DNA from: CBDCNH01 sp965219015
GTDB lineage: Bacteria > Pseudomonadota > Alphaproteobacteria > Rhodobacterales > Rhodobacteraceae
Length of the DNA stretch: 64,000 nucleotides
Direction of reading: 5' to 3'
Assembly: GCA_965219015.1 (NCBI GenBank)
Contig: CBDCNH010000013.1
Location: 1 to 64,000 of the forward strand
Positions 16,801 to 25,549 of this stretch are shown here, one piece after another (within the stretch, counting starts at the first letter, position 1; every line of letters begins with the position of its first letter). Below the pieces are notes generated by a model, which made no database searches, had not been told where the DNA came from, and was given only the letters and a program-made list of their open reading frames with translations. The position numbers were made by a program, and so were the translations under genes.

Positions 16801-17694
16801 TCAGGGCAATTGGCTGCGCTCCTCCTGCCGAAGCGCCTCCTCGGCCGACTTGATCTGCGCTCGGGTGTAGGCCAGCGCGTGCGCGGCGAGGTCGGCGCTG
16901 TCCTCCCAGAGGTTGCGCCAGATGCCGAGGATGCCCTCGAGCGGCTGGCCGACCACGCGGGAGGAGAACGATTCGAACGTGATCGGCCCCGCGTAGCCCG
17001 TCCTGACCAGCGCGCGGAACACGCCCTGCAGGTCCACCGTGCCCGAGCCCATGTAGCCGCGGTGCGAGTCGCCGGTGTGGAAGTAGCCGAGGTGGTCGCC
17101 GGTCGCGGCGATGGCGGCGGCGGGATCGCTCTCCTCGATGTTCATGTGGTAGACGTCGAGGTGGACCTTGACATTGGGCGCGCCGATCCGGCGGCACATC
17201 TCGACCGCCTGCGCCGCGGTGTTGAGCACGTTCGATTCGTAGCGGTTGACGACCTCGAGCCCGAGCGTGATGCCCGAGGCGACGGCGACCTCGGCGACGT
17301 CGGCGAGCACGTCCACCGCCATTGCGACGCCCGCGGGCGTTGTCGGCACGCTGTTCTTCTGGAACGCCGAGTGCAGGATGCCGCAGAGGTGCGTGGCCCC
17401 GGTGTCGCGCGCGACGGCGAGCGCTTCGGTGAGGCGGGCGCGGCCGGCACGGGCCTTTTCGGGGTCGCCGCTCGAGATGTCGGTGGCGGCGTCGAGGCCC
17501 ATCGAGAAGGTGATGCCGATGCCGTTGCGCTCGAGCTCTGCGCGGGTGAACGCGGGGTCGATGGAGGCGGGGTCGAGCGAGGGCGCCTCGATGAAGTCGT
17601 AGCCGGTCTCGGCGGTGCGGGCGATGGCGCGGGCACATTCGTCGCGGCTCCAGCCCGCCTCCCAGACGAGCGCGTGGACGCCGAGGCGGTTCAT
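16801..17694 (-). CDS. Ketose 3-epimerase (tagatose/psicose 3-epimerase-like TIM barrel)
   Basis: A 297-residue xylose-isomerase-like TIM barrel. The metal ligands are E147 (LGLEVVN), D180 (HLDVYHMN), H206 (YFHTGDSH) and E241 (ITFESF). Their spacing of 33, 26 and 35 residues equals that in characterised D-tagatose/D-psicose 3-epimerases, so a manganese- or cobalt-dependent C3 epimerisation of a ketose is well supported. The two Glu residues act as the acid-base pair. Its ATG overlaps the aldolase stop (ATGA), making it the last gene of the sugar operon. The exact sugar is not fixed; some close relatives prefer L-ribulose or L-xylulose. Confidence 0.85.
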   Translation of the reverse strand: MNRLGVHALVWEAGWSRDECARAIARTAETGYDFIEAPSLDPASIDPAFTRAELERNGIGITFSMGLDAATDISSGDPEKARAGRARLTEALAVARDTGATHLCGILHSAFQKNSVPTTPAGVAMAVDVLADVAEVAVASGITLGLEVVNRYESNVLNTAAQAVEMCRRIGAPNVKVHLDVYHMNIEESDPAAAIAATGDHLGYFHTGDSHRGYMGSGTVDLQGVFRALVRTGYAGPITFESFSSRVVGQPLEGILGIWRNLWEDSADLAAHALAYTRAQIKSAEEALRQEERSQLP

Positions 17695-18392
17695 GCCACG
17701 GCCTCGCGCGGGCGCGCGGTGCCCTCCGCGTCGTCGAGGTCGGGCGCGCGGCCGTAGCTCATGTTCCGCATCTGCCGGATCACGCGGTCCATCTCGGCGT
17801 CGTCGAGCACCGGCGGCTCGCCCATCACGAGCGCCTGCACGTAGAGCCGCGCCAGCGTCTCGACCTCGATGGCGGCGGCGAGCCCGGCGGCGGGCGTGGC
17901 CCCGAGCGCGATCTGGCCGTGCTGGCCGAGGAGGCAGGCGGTGCGGCCCTCGAGCGCCTCCAGGGCCGCGTCGGACAGCGCTTGGGTGCCGAAGGTCGCG
18001 TAGCGGGCGCAGCGGATCGTGGTGCCGCCGAAGAGCCCGACCATGTAGTGAAAGCTCGGGATCGTGCGGTGATGGACGGCGAGCGAGGTGGCGTAGACCG
18101 AGTGGCAGTGGACGACGGCGTGGATGTCCTCGCGCGCGGCGAGGATGTCGCGGTGGAAGCGCCACTCCGACGAGGGGCGGCGGGCACCGCCGTAGCTGCC
18201 GTCGAAGGCCATCGGCACGATGTCCTCGGGCGTCATGGCGTCGTAGGGGAGCGAGCTCGGCGTCACGAGGAAGCCGTCGCGGGCGCGCGCCGACACGTTG
18301 CCGGCGGTGCCCTGGTTGATGCCGCTCGCGTTCATCGCGCGGCAGGTCGCCACGATCTCGCGGCGGAGGGTGTCGTCGTCGGGTCGGGTCAC
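17691..18392 (-). CDS. Class II aldolase (L-fuculose-phosphate aldolase-like)
   Basis: A 233-residue zinc aldolase/epimerase-family protein. The zinc ligands H95, H97 and H158 (VVHCHSVY; LLGQHGQI) and the catalytic E76 (SSEWRFH) have the same spacing as in FucA. GNVSAR near residue 31 is the phosphate-binding loop. It should cleave a ketose 1-phosphate to dihydroxyacetone phosphate plus a lactaldehyde or glycolaldehyde-type product. The gene overlaps both the kinase upstream and the epimerase downstream by 4 bp, so kinase and aldolase probably act in series on the imported sugar. Confidence 0.88.
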   Translation of the reverse strand: MTRPDDDTLRREIVATCRAMNASGINQGTAGNVSARARDGFLVTPSSLPYDAMTPEDIVPMAFDGSYGGARRPSSEWRFHRDILAAREDIHAVVHCHSVYATSLAVHHRTIPSFHYMVGLFGGTTIRCARYATFGTQALSDAALEALEGRTACLLGQHGQIALGATPAAGLAAAIEVETLARLYVQALVMGEPPVLDDAEMDRVIRQMRNMSYGRAPDLDDAEGTARPREAVA

Positions 18393-19759
18393 GGCTGGGT
18401 CTCCAGGCTGAGGCGCTCGTGCCAGAGCGCGGCGTAGGGGGCAAGATCGGGGATGCCGGCGAGGTCCGGGGCGATGAGCGCGACGGGCGGGGTCGTGCCG
18501 CCGTGACGAGCGAGGAGGGCGGCCCCCGCGGCGAGGCCGTCGCGTGCAGGGTTGACGAGCACGCGCGCCGAGGGGTGCAGCGCCTGCACCAGCGCGCCGT
18601 AGAGCGGGTCGCGCACGAAGCTGCCGTCGAGGACGACGGTGGCGGTGGCGGGCAGCCGCGCGAGCATCTCGGCGGTGAGGAGCGCTGCGGTCAGAAGCGC
18701 CAGCGTCGCGGGGTCGCCCGGCGGGCCGGCAAGGCGGCCCTGGCCCGCACGGCCGGGGAAGAGCCCGTCGTCGCGGCCGAAGAACGGGAGCGCCATCGTG
18801 CCCGCGGCCACGATGCGGGCGAGCGCCGCGCGCGAGGCGGGGCCGGGCGCGCGGCCCGCGATGGCGGCGAACTCGCGACCCGCCATCGCGAGCATCCCCG
18901 GCACCGGGCGGCCCGACACGTCGGCGTTGAGCGTGCCGCCGGGGCGCTCGGCGGCGAGGTCGAGGCCGCGCGTGCGGTCGGTGAGTGCCACGATCCAGGT
19001 GCCGGTCGAGACCACGGCGAGGTCGGCGAGCCCTGCGGCCTCATAGCGGTAGACGTTGGCCGAGCTGTCGTGGATGCCGTTCAGCACGCGCGTCGCGGGG
19101 TCGAGCCCGGTCGCGGCGGCGATCTCGGGGCGGAGCGTCCCGAGCGGCTCCCACGCGGGACGCATCGGCGGCATCAGCCGGCCCCAGCCCATGCGGCCGA
19201 CGATGCGGGCGGGCCGCGCCTCGGGCACGCACCAGAGATGCGTCTCGGCGGCGGCGCTCGTCACCTCGTCGGCGAGCACGCCCGAGAGCCGCCAGGCCCA
19301 GTACTGCGGGACGTGGAGCCAGGCCGTCGCCCGCGCCAGCGCCTCCGGGGCGTCGCGGCCGAGCCAAACGAGCTGGCGCGCGGCATGGGCGGCGCCGAGC
19401 ATGATCGCGCTACCGCGCTCGGCGAAGGGGTCGGCCGCCGCGCGATAGGCGGCGTCGATGCCGGCGGGCGGCGCGGCCTCGTAGTCGATCATCGGCACGA
19501 CCGGGCCGTCCGGGCCGACGAGGACGCCGCTGCCGCCGTGGCCTGCGGGCACGATGGCGGCGATGGCATGGCGCCGCCCGAGGTCGCGGAGCGCCGCGAG
19601 GAGCCAGGCCTCGATCGCGGCGAGGTCGTGGTGGCGCCAGGGCGGGCCGTCGCGCACCGGGTTCGGGATGCCCCGCGCCTCGAGCGGCGCGCCGTCCGCG
19701 CCGACGGCATGGAGCTTCACGTTGGTCTTGCCCACGTCGAGCACCGCGACGACGCTCAC
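18389..19759 (-). CDS. FGGY-family carbohydrate kinase
   Basis: A 456-residue sugar kinase of the actin/hexokinase fold. The N-terminal phosphate loop is VLDVGKTNVKL (D8-N13) and the inter-lobe region contains GIHDSSANVYRY, with the catalytic-base aspartate in HDSSAN. STGTWIVALTD is the second phosphate strand and VLDGSFVRDPLYGAL the adenosine region. Members phosphorylate ketoses such as L-fuculose or L-rhamnulose with ATP; the short DVGKTN opening places it in the fuculo-/rhamnulokinase-like branch. It shares 4-bp overlaps with the permease before it and the aldolase after it. Confidence 0.88.
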   Translation of the reverse strand: MSVVAVLDVGKTNVKLHAVGADGAPLEARGIPNPVRDGPPWRHHDLAAIEAWLLAALRDLGRRHAIAAIVPAGHGGSGVLVGPDGPVVPMIDYEAAPPAGIDAAYRAAADPFAERGSAIMLGAAHAARQLVWLGRDAPEALARATAWLHVPQYWAWRLSGVLADEVTSAAAETHLWCVPEARPARIVGRMGWGRLMPPMRPAWEPLGTLRPEIAAATGLDPATRVLNGIHDSSANVYRYEAAGLADLAVVSTGTWIVALTDRTRGLDLAAERPGGTLNADVSGRPVPGMLAMAGREFAAIAGRAPGPASRAALARIVAAGTMALPFFGRDDGLFPGRAGQGRLAGPPGDPATLALLTAALLTAEMLARLPATATVVLDGSFVRDPLYGALVQALHPSARVLVNPARDGLAAGAALLARHGGTTPPVALIAPDLAGIPDLAPYAALWHERLSLETQP

Positions 19760-20754
19760 CGCCGCACCCGTGCGAGGAGCGCCGCGAGCCCGCTACGCCC
19801 GGACTTCGCGACGACGACGAGGATCAGCGTGCCGCCCCAGAGCGCCACGGTGAGGTAGGTCGAGATGCCGAACTGGTTCAGCCCCGACGAGATCACCTGC
19901 AGGATGGCGAGCGCGATCATAAGCCCGGAGACGGTGCCGAATCCGCCGAATGGGTCCACGCCGCCGAGCACCGCTGCGAGGATCGTGACGAGGAGGTAGG
20001 ACTGCGCGTAGTCGGCGCTCGCGGAGTTGAACGTGACGAGCATGACGAGGGCTGCGAAGAAGCACGTCGCGCTCGACAGCACGTAGACGCCGATCAGAAC
20101 GCGCCGCACATCGATCGACGAATACCGCGAAGCCTCGATGTTGGAGCCGATCATCGCGCAGGCGACGCCGAAGGGCGCGTGGCGCAGCACCACGCCGATC
20201 ACCGCGGCGACGGCGGCAAGGAGGAGGAAGATCGCCGGCATCCCGAGCACCGTTGCGTTGCCCGCGTCCGAGAGCGCGCCGGGCACACCGGACAGCGCCA
20301 TGCCGCGGGTGAGGTAGATGCTGATCCCGTCGAGAAGCGACTTGGTGCCGAGCGTGACGAGGATCGGGTGGACGCCGGTGAAGGCCACGAGCGCGCCGGT
20401 CACGAGCCCGATCACGAGGCAAAGCGCCAGCCCCGCAGCGAGGGCCAACGCCACGACGGCGAGCGTCGTCGTGGCGCTCGCGTCGGGCACGAGGAGGCTG
20501 CGGAAAATCCACACCATCAGAAGCGCGCTCTGGTTCGCGGTCGCGATGATCGCGAGGTTGAGCCCGCCGGTCAGCAAGGGCACCAGCATCGCGAGCGACA
20601 GGAGCCCGAGGAGCGGGAGCTGGTACATGAACGAGGTGAACGTGGCGGCGTCGAGGAAGTTCGGCACCAGGACCGCGAACCCGAGCGTGAGCGCCGCGAG
20701 GAGCGCCACGAGCCCGGCGTGTCCGCCCGTGAGCCTGCGGATCGCCTCAGCCAT
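19756..20754 (-). CDS. Sugar ABC transporter permease
   Basis: A 332-residue polytopic protein of the RbsC/RhaP-type permease family (BPD_transp_2), with eight or more hydrophobic segments, GGLNLAIIATANQSAL early on, the inner conserved FTGVHPILVTLGTKSLLDGI and the coupling-helix region IGSNIEASRYSSIDVRR. It forms half of the membrane channel with the neighbouring permease. The start overlaps the end of that permease by 8 bp, and its end overlaps the kinase start. Confidence 0.9.
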   Translation of the reverse strand: MAEAIRRLTGGHAGLVALLAALTLGFAVLVPNFLDAATFTSFMYQLPLLGLLSLAMLVPLLTGGLNLAIIATANQSALLMVWIFRSLLVPDASATTTLAVVALALAAGLALCLVIGLVTGALVAFTGVHPILVTLGTKSLLDGISIYLTRGMALSGVPGALSDAGNATVLGMPAIFLLLAAVAAVIGVVLRHAPFGVACAMIGSNIEASRYSSIDVRRVLIGVYVLSSATCFFAALVMLVTFNSASADYAQSYLLVTILAAVLGGVDPFGGFGTVSGLMIALAILQVISSGLNQFGISTYLTVALWGGTLILVVVAKSGRSGLAALLARVRR

Positions 20755-21760
20755 CGGCGGGCGCCGCGCTCAAGGTGCGAAGCCGCCGGCCGCGGCGCGA
20801 GCTCAGCACCGTGACCGATGTGGAGACGAGGATCGTGAGGCCGATCACGATCTGGAAGAAGTAGGGCGACACGCCGAGGAGATTGAGCCCGTTCTGCAGC
20901 ATCGCGAGGAGCACGATGCCGAGGAGCACGCCCGGCACGGTGCCGATCCCGCCCGAGAGGCTCGCGCCGCCGAGGACCGCCGCCGACAGGACGGCGAGCT
21001 CGGTCCCGACCATCGCGTTCGGCACGCTCTCGCCCACGCGGTTGGCCTGGATCATGCCGCCGAGTGCCGCGAGAAAGCCGAGGTAGCCGTAGGCGAAGAA
21101 CGTGACGCGGCCGATGCCGATGCCGACGCGGCGCGCGGCCTCGGGGTTGCCGCCGGTCGCGTAGATCTGCCGCCCGAGCGCGCTGTGCGCCATCAGACCC
21201 CAGGTGACGAACGCCACCGCCGCCATCGCGACGATCGGCAAGGTGACGCGCACGATGTCGCCCGAGGCGAGCTCGGTGCGGTAGAAGGTGACGCGGTTCG
21301 CCCACCAGTCCGGCAGGTCGTAGATCGAGCGCCCGCCGGAGAAGTACATCAGGAGCGAGAACGTCACCGACATCATCGCGATGGTGGCGATGATCGAGGT
21401 GATGCGGAAGGAGTGGACGAGGAGCGCGTTGAGCGCGCCGAGGCCGGTGCCGATGCCGAGGCCCGCGGCGATCACGAGGGGGGCGGGAAGGCCTGCGCGC
21501 GTGGCCAGGAGCGCCGCGCAGTACTGCGAGACCGAGGCGGTGGCCGCGAACGAGATGTCGATCCCGCCCGAGACGAGGACCACGAAGAGCCCCATCGCGA
21601 TGATCGCCTGCACCGAGTAGGTCTCGAGGAGGTCGATCACGTTCGGCAGCGTGAGGAACCCGCGCGCGGTGAGCGCGAACGCGCAGCCGACGACGAGGAT
21701 CACGCCGAGGAGCCAGGCCTCGGGCCGCCGGCGCAGGCGCTGGAGGCGCGCGTCAGGCAT
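20747..21760 (-). CDS. Sugar ABC transporter permease
   Basis: A 337-residue permease of the same family as its neighbour. GLFVVLVSGGIDISFAATAS is the signature in the third helix region, and ATGGNPEAARRVGIGIGRV is the loop that contacts the ATPase. About eight to ten hydrophobic helices are visible. The two permeases are only distantly alike, as expected for a heterodimeric channel. The start overlaps the ATPase 3' end by 8 bp. Confidence 0.9.
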   Translation of the reverse strand: MPDARLQRLRRRPEAWLLGVILVVGCAFALTARGFLTLPNVIDLLETYSVQAIIAMGLFVVLVSGGIDISFAATASVSQYCAALLATRAGLPAPLVIAAGLGIGTGLGALNALLVHSFRITSIIATIAMMSVTFSLLMYFSGGRSIYDLPDWWANRVTFYRTELASGDIVRVTLPIVAMAAVAFVTWGLMAHSALGRQIYATGGNPEAARRVGIGIGRVTFFAYGYLGFLAALGGMIQANRVGESVPNAMVGTELAVLSAAVLGGASLSGGIGTVPGVLLGIVLLAMLQNGLNLLGVSPYFFQIVIGLTILVSTSVTVLSSRRGRRLRTLSAAPADG

Positions 21761-23243
21761 AGATGCGCGCCTCGAGGTCGTGCTCGGGGATGGCGCCTGG
21801 CACCACCTCGCCGACGATGCGGCCCGCGGCCATGTGGAGCACGCGGTCGCAGGTGGCGTAGGCCTCGGCGACCTCGTCGGTGATGACGATGACGCCGACG
21901 CCCTGCCGCGCGAGGTCGGCCACCACCTCGTAGATGCCGGCCTTGTTGCGGATGTCGACGCCGACGGTCGGGCTGTCGAGGATCAGCACCTTCGGCCGCG
22001 TCGCGAGCCATTTCGCCAGCACCACGCGCTGCTGATTGCCGCCCGAGAGCGTGGCAAGCGGTGCGCCGAGGCCGGGGATGCGGATGCCGAGCCGGTCGAC
22101 CCAGCTTCCCGCGAGCGCCCGGCGGCGCGCCGGCGGCATCAGGCCGAGCCGGCCGCGGAGGTCGTCCATCACGGCGAGGATCAGGTTGTCCTCGATCGAT
22201 TGCGGCAGCACCACGCCGAGCGAGAGACGGTCCTCGGAGACGTAGGCGATCCCCGCCCGCACCGCGTCGCGGTTGGAGCGCAGGCGCAGCGCGTGGCCGT
22301 CGAGGCGGATCGTTCCGGTGTCGGCGGGCGCCATGCCGAAAAGCGAAAGCGCGAGTTCGGTTCGCCCCGCGCCGAGGAGCCCGACGAGCCCCAGCACCTC
22401 GCCGTGCCGGAGCGAGAAGCTGATGTCGGCGAACTCGCCGCGCCGGCCGAGCGCCTCGACCTCGAGACGCACGGGCGCCGCCGACATGTCGCGCGCCGCG
22501 ACCCCGTGCTCGATCTCGACGCCGGTCATCAGTTGGCCGATCCGCCGCGCATCCACTTCGGCGGCGGGCCAGGTGCCGACCTTGCGCCCATCCCGCAGCA
22601 CCGTGATCCGCTCGGCGATCTCGACCACCTCGTCGAGCCGGTGCGACACGAACACGACCGCGATCCCGTCCGACTTCAGCCGCCCGACGATGGCGAGGAG
22701 CCGGTCCACCTCGGCGCGGGTCAGCGAGGCCGTCGGCTCGTCCATGAAGATGAGCCGCGCCTCCGATGCGAGCCCGCGCGCGATGGCGGTGATCTGGCGC
22801 TCGGCGACGGAGAGCTCCGCCACGCTGGCGTCGAGGTCGAGCGCGAGGTCGAGCCGGTCGAGCACCGCGCGCGCTATCCGCCGCATCCCGGCCCGGCGGA
22901 CCGGACGGAGCGCCCGCCCGAGCGTCTCGCCGACGGCGATGTTCTCGGCCACCGACAGGTTCGGGAAGAGCGACAGATCCTGGTAGATCACTTCGATGCC
23001 GAGCGCCTTGGCCCGCTGCGGCTCGAGCGGCAGCACGTCGGTCCCCTCGATCTCGATGCGCCCGCCCGAAGGCGCGTGCACGCCGGCGACCGCCTTGATG
23101 AGCGTGGACTTTCCGCAGCCGTTCTCGCCGACGAGGCAGTGGATCTCCCCCCGGCGCACGTCCCAGTCGATGTCGTCGAGCGCGAGCACGCCGCCGAAGC
23201 GCTTCGATAGGCCGATGAGCCGGAGGAACGGGACGTCTGTCAT
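21753..23243 (-). CDS. Sugar ABC transporter ATP-binding protein (RbsA/RhaT-like)
   Basis: A 496-residue protein made of two fused ATPase domains. The first has a full Walker A (GENGCGKST), signature LSVAERQ and Walker B LIFMDEPT. The second has the degenerate loop GLLGAGRTEL in place of Walker A, then LSGGNQQRV and LILDSPTVGVD. This asymmetry is normal in carbohydrate-uptake type 2 ATPases, where one site is catalytic. It powers import through the two permeases. The start is 43 bp downstream of the binding-protein gene stop. Confidence 0.92.
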   Translation of the reverse strand: MTDVPFLRLIGLSKRFGGVLALDDIDWDVRRGEIHCLVGENGCGKSTLIKAVAGVHAPSGGRIEIEGTDVLPLEPQRAKALGIEVIYQDLSLFPNLSVAENIAVGETLGRALRPVRRAGMRRIARAVLDRLDLALDLDASVAELSVAERQITAIARGLASEARLIFMDEPTASLTRAEVDRLLAIVGRLKSDGIAVVFVSHRLDEVVEIAERITVLRDGRKVGTWPAAEVDARRIGQLMTGVEIEHGVAARDMSAAPVRLEVEALGRRGEFADISFSLRHGEVLGLVGLLGAGRTELALSLFGMAPADTGTIRLDGHALRLRSNRDAVRAGIAYVSEDRLSLGVVLPQSIEDNLILAVMDDLRGRLGLMPPARRRALAGSWVDRLGIRIPGLGAPLATLSGGNQQRVVLAKWLATRPKVLILDSPTVGVDIRNKAGIYEVVADLARQGVGVIVITDEVAEAYATCDRVLHMAAGRIVGEVVPGAIPEHDLEARIYA

Positions 23244-23286
23244 GGGACGCCGGGCGACGGTCTCTCGCGACCGGCGCCCGCAGCCT

Positions 23287-24288
23287 TCAAAGCCCGAGGT
23301 CCACGAGCCGGTCGATGTTCTCCTTGTCGAGAGCCTCGAGCTTCTGCGCCTGAATGAGCTTCTTGTCCGGGTAGACCTTCACCGCGCCGACGCCCGCGAG
23401 CTCCATCCCGTCCGTCGGCGTCTCGCCATTCGCGAGCATGGTGCCGACCTGCACGAAGATCTCGCCCGCCGTCATCGGGTTCCAGATGAAGCCGCCGCGG
23501 ATCGTGCCGGATTTCACGTACTTGGCGCCCTGGCCGGGGGAGAAGCCGCCCACGAGCACCACCTTGTCGGCAACCTCGCGGTCCTCGAGCACGCGCGCGG
23601 CGCCGATCGGGCCTTGCGAGCCGAAGGTCAGGATGCCGCCGAGGTCGGGGTTGGCGCGGAGCTGGTCCTGCGTGGTGCGGATCGTGTCGTCGACGCTCTC
23701 GGCGACGCCGAAGCGCTGGCCGAGCATCGCCATGTCGGGGTAGGCCTCCTTCTGGTAGGCGATGGCGGCGTCAGCCCAGGCGTTGTGCAGCGGCACCGTC
23801 AGCGAGCCCACGTAGACGATGTAGCTCCCCTTGTCGCCCATCTCCTTGGCCAGGAGGTCCATGTGCGCGCGGGCGTAGTCCTCGATCGTGGTCAGCTCGA
23901 AGTCCCAGTCGCGGTTCTCCTGGTCCGGGCCCTCATGGGCGAGCACCTTGATGCCCGCCTCCTGCGCGCGGCCGAGGACGGGGGCGAGGGCCGCGCTGTC
24001 GTTCGGCACGATGCCGATGACGGCGACCTTGCGCGCGATCAGATCCTCGATGGCGCGCACCTGCTGCGCCGCGTCGGCCTGCGTCGGGCCGACCATCCAG
24101 GCGTTGGTGTCGAGGTTGGCCGCCTCCTTCTGGATGCCCTCCTCCATCGCGTTGAACCAGGGGATGCCGCCGATCTTGACCACGATGCCGACCTGCGCCT
24201 TGTCCTGGGCAAAGGCGGCGGCCGGCATCAGGCTTGCGGCCAGGCCCCCTGCCGAGGTGATGATGACGGTGCGTCGCGTGAGTTTCAT
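23287..24288 (-). CDS. Sugar-binding protein of ABC transporter
   Basis: A 333-residue periplasmic binding protein of the RbsB/LsrB/RhaS superfamily. Residues 1-27 form an export signal (MKLTRRTVII..., hydrophobic run, cut near AFAQ-DKA). The twin arginine resembles a weak Tat motif but Sec export is likelier. The mature part starts VGIVVKIGGIPWFNAMEEG and contains IGIVPNDSAALAPVLGRA. GGGAGGAC lies about 8 nt before the ATG, a strong ribosome site suiting the most abundant component. The ligand cannot be read from sequence; the RhaS/LsrB-like opening suggests a hexose or deoxyhexose. Confidence 0.9.
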   Translation of the reverse strand: MKLTRRTVIITSAGGLAASLMPAAAFAQDKAQVGIVVKIGGIPWFNAMEEGIQKEAANLDTNAWMVGPTQADAAQQVRAIEDLIARKVAVIGIVPNDSAALAPVLGRAQEAGIKVLAHEGPDQENRDWDFELTTIEDYARAHMDLLAKEMGDKGSYIVYVGSLTVPLHNAWADAAIAYQKEAYPDMAMLGQRFGVAESVDDTIRTTQDQLRANPDLGGILTFGSQGPIGAARVLEDREVADKVVLVGGFSPGQGAKYVKSGTIRGGFIWNPMTAGEIFVQVGTMLANGETPTDGMELAGVGAVKVYPDKKLIQAQKLEALDKENIDRLVDLGL

Positions 24289-25325
24289 GTGGTCGTCCTC
24301 CCGGTTTCGTTGATCTTGGCGTCGGTGAAGCGCGCCGCGGTCGAGCCGCGGATGGCGAGCGTGCAGCGCAAGCGTCGCATCTGCGGGGCGGCAAGATCGC
24401 CGGCGAGGCGGTGCGCGAGCTGCGACCAGGCGCAGTCCGCCATCGCCTCGACCGGCTGACGCACGGCGGTGATGCCGGGCGTCACGAGGCGCATCCACTC
24501 CATCTCGTCGAAGCTTGCCACGCCGATGTCGGCGCCGGCCGAGAGCCCGAGTTCGCCGAGCAGCAGATAGGCCGCCAGCGTCGTTTCGTGGTCGAGGCAG
24601 AGGAGCGCATCCGGGCGCGGCCGCCCGCGCAGCCGGTCGGCGAGAGCCGCGGGCGCATGGTCTTCGAAGCCGACCTCGATGAGATCGAGCGCCATGCCGC
24701 CGCCGGCACCGCCCTCCTGCGCGCCCGCCCAGCGTTCGCGGATGTTGCTGATGCCGAGGCTGGTCCCGACCACGAGGCAGCGGCGAAACCCCTGCGCGCG
24801 GAGGTGCCGCGTCAGGGCGCAGGTGGCGGCGGCGTTGTCGACGGCAACGAGGTCGTGCGCGCCTGCGTCGGGGATGCGGTCCACGACCACGAGCGGCGGG
24901 CCGGCCTCGGGCAGGCGGGCGCTCGACTCGCCGTTGCAGGGGATGACGATCAATCCGGCGGGCCGCCATTCGCGCAGCGCCGCGAGCCGCGCCGCCTCCT
25001 CGCCGGGATCGTTCCGGCTGGTCACGACCACGAGATCGAAGCCCGCGTTGCGCGCCAGCGTCTCGAGCGTCGCCACGAAGGTCGCGAACATCGCATTGGT
25101 GAGGTCCGGAACGACCACGCCGACGAGCCGCGACTTGCCCGAGCGGAGTCGCGACGCGCGACTGTCGCGGACGTAGCCCTGCATCGCGACGGCGGCGAGA
25201 ACACGGCGCGCGATCTCCGGGCCGACACTCGATTTGCCGTTGAGCACGTTCGACACGGTCGCGACCGACACCCCGGCGCCTTGCGCGACCGACCGGATCG
25301 AGGCGCCTGGTGCGTTGCCCGCCAT
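24285..25325 (-). CDS. LacI family transcriptional repressor
   Basis: A 346-residue LacI/GalR-type regulator. The helix-turn-helix is IRSVAQGAGVSVATVSNVLNG, the hinge follows at about residue 50-60, and the effector domain starts LVGVVVPDLTNAMFATFVATL and continues to VASFDEMEWM. It is the first gene of the operon, overlapping the binding-protein gene by 4 bp, and should repress its own operon until the sugar or its phosphate binds. GGGAGGAC precedes ATG 25325. The palindrome at 25369-25380, 44 bp upstream, is its probable operator. Confidence 0.92.
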   Translation of the reverse strand: MAGNAPGASIRSVAQGAGVSVATVSNVLNGKSSVGPEIARRVLAAVAMQGYVRDSRASRLRSGKSRLVGVVVPDLTNAMFATFVATLETLARNAGFDLVVVTSRNDPGEEAARLAALREWRPAGLIVIPCNGESSARLPEAGPPLVVVDRIPDAGAHDLVAVDNAAATCALTRHLRAQGFRRCLVVGTSLGISNIRERWAGAQEGGAGGGMALDLIEVGFEDHAPAALADRLRGRPRPDALLCLDHETTLAAYLLLGELGLSAGADIGVASFDEMEWMRLVTPGITAVRQPVEAMADCAWSQLAHRLAGDLAAPQMRRLRCTLAIRGSTAARFTDAKINETGRTTT

Positions 25326-25368
25326 CGTGTCCTCCCGCAACGCGTCCTCCCGACTCTGCGGCCGGCGA

Positions 25369-25380
25369 TGAAACGTTTCA
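25369..25380. promoter_or_regulatory. LacI-type operator palindrome
   Basis: TGAAACGTTTCA is a perfect 12-bp palindrome with central CG, the form LacI/GalR repressors bind. It is further framed by GCCGG and CCGGC five and zero bases out. It lies 44 bp upstream of the lacI start, so the whole operon (LacI to epimerase) would be autoregulated from it. Confidence 0.8.
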
Positions 25381-25549
25381 CCGGCAGCATTGTCCGCGAC
25401 AAGGTTCGTGTCAATCGCGTGGTCGGGCCGCTCAAGGAGCACCGCATCGCCCAGCCGCCGGAACCGTCCCCCGGCGGCGAGCCGCTTTTCGGCGAGGAAA
25501 AGCGGACCGGCGGCATCGGGGCGACGTAATGGCACGTGCCCGCAGGAGG

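Noticed and set aside
15910..17757. A 615-codon plus-strand frame over denD and the epimerase
   Set aside because: It crosses two well-supported genes in different frames and strands; shadow frame.
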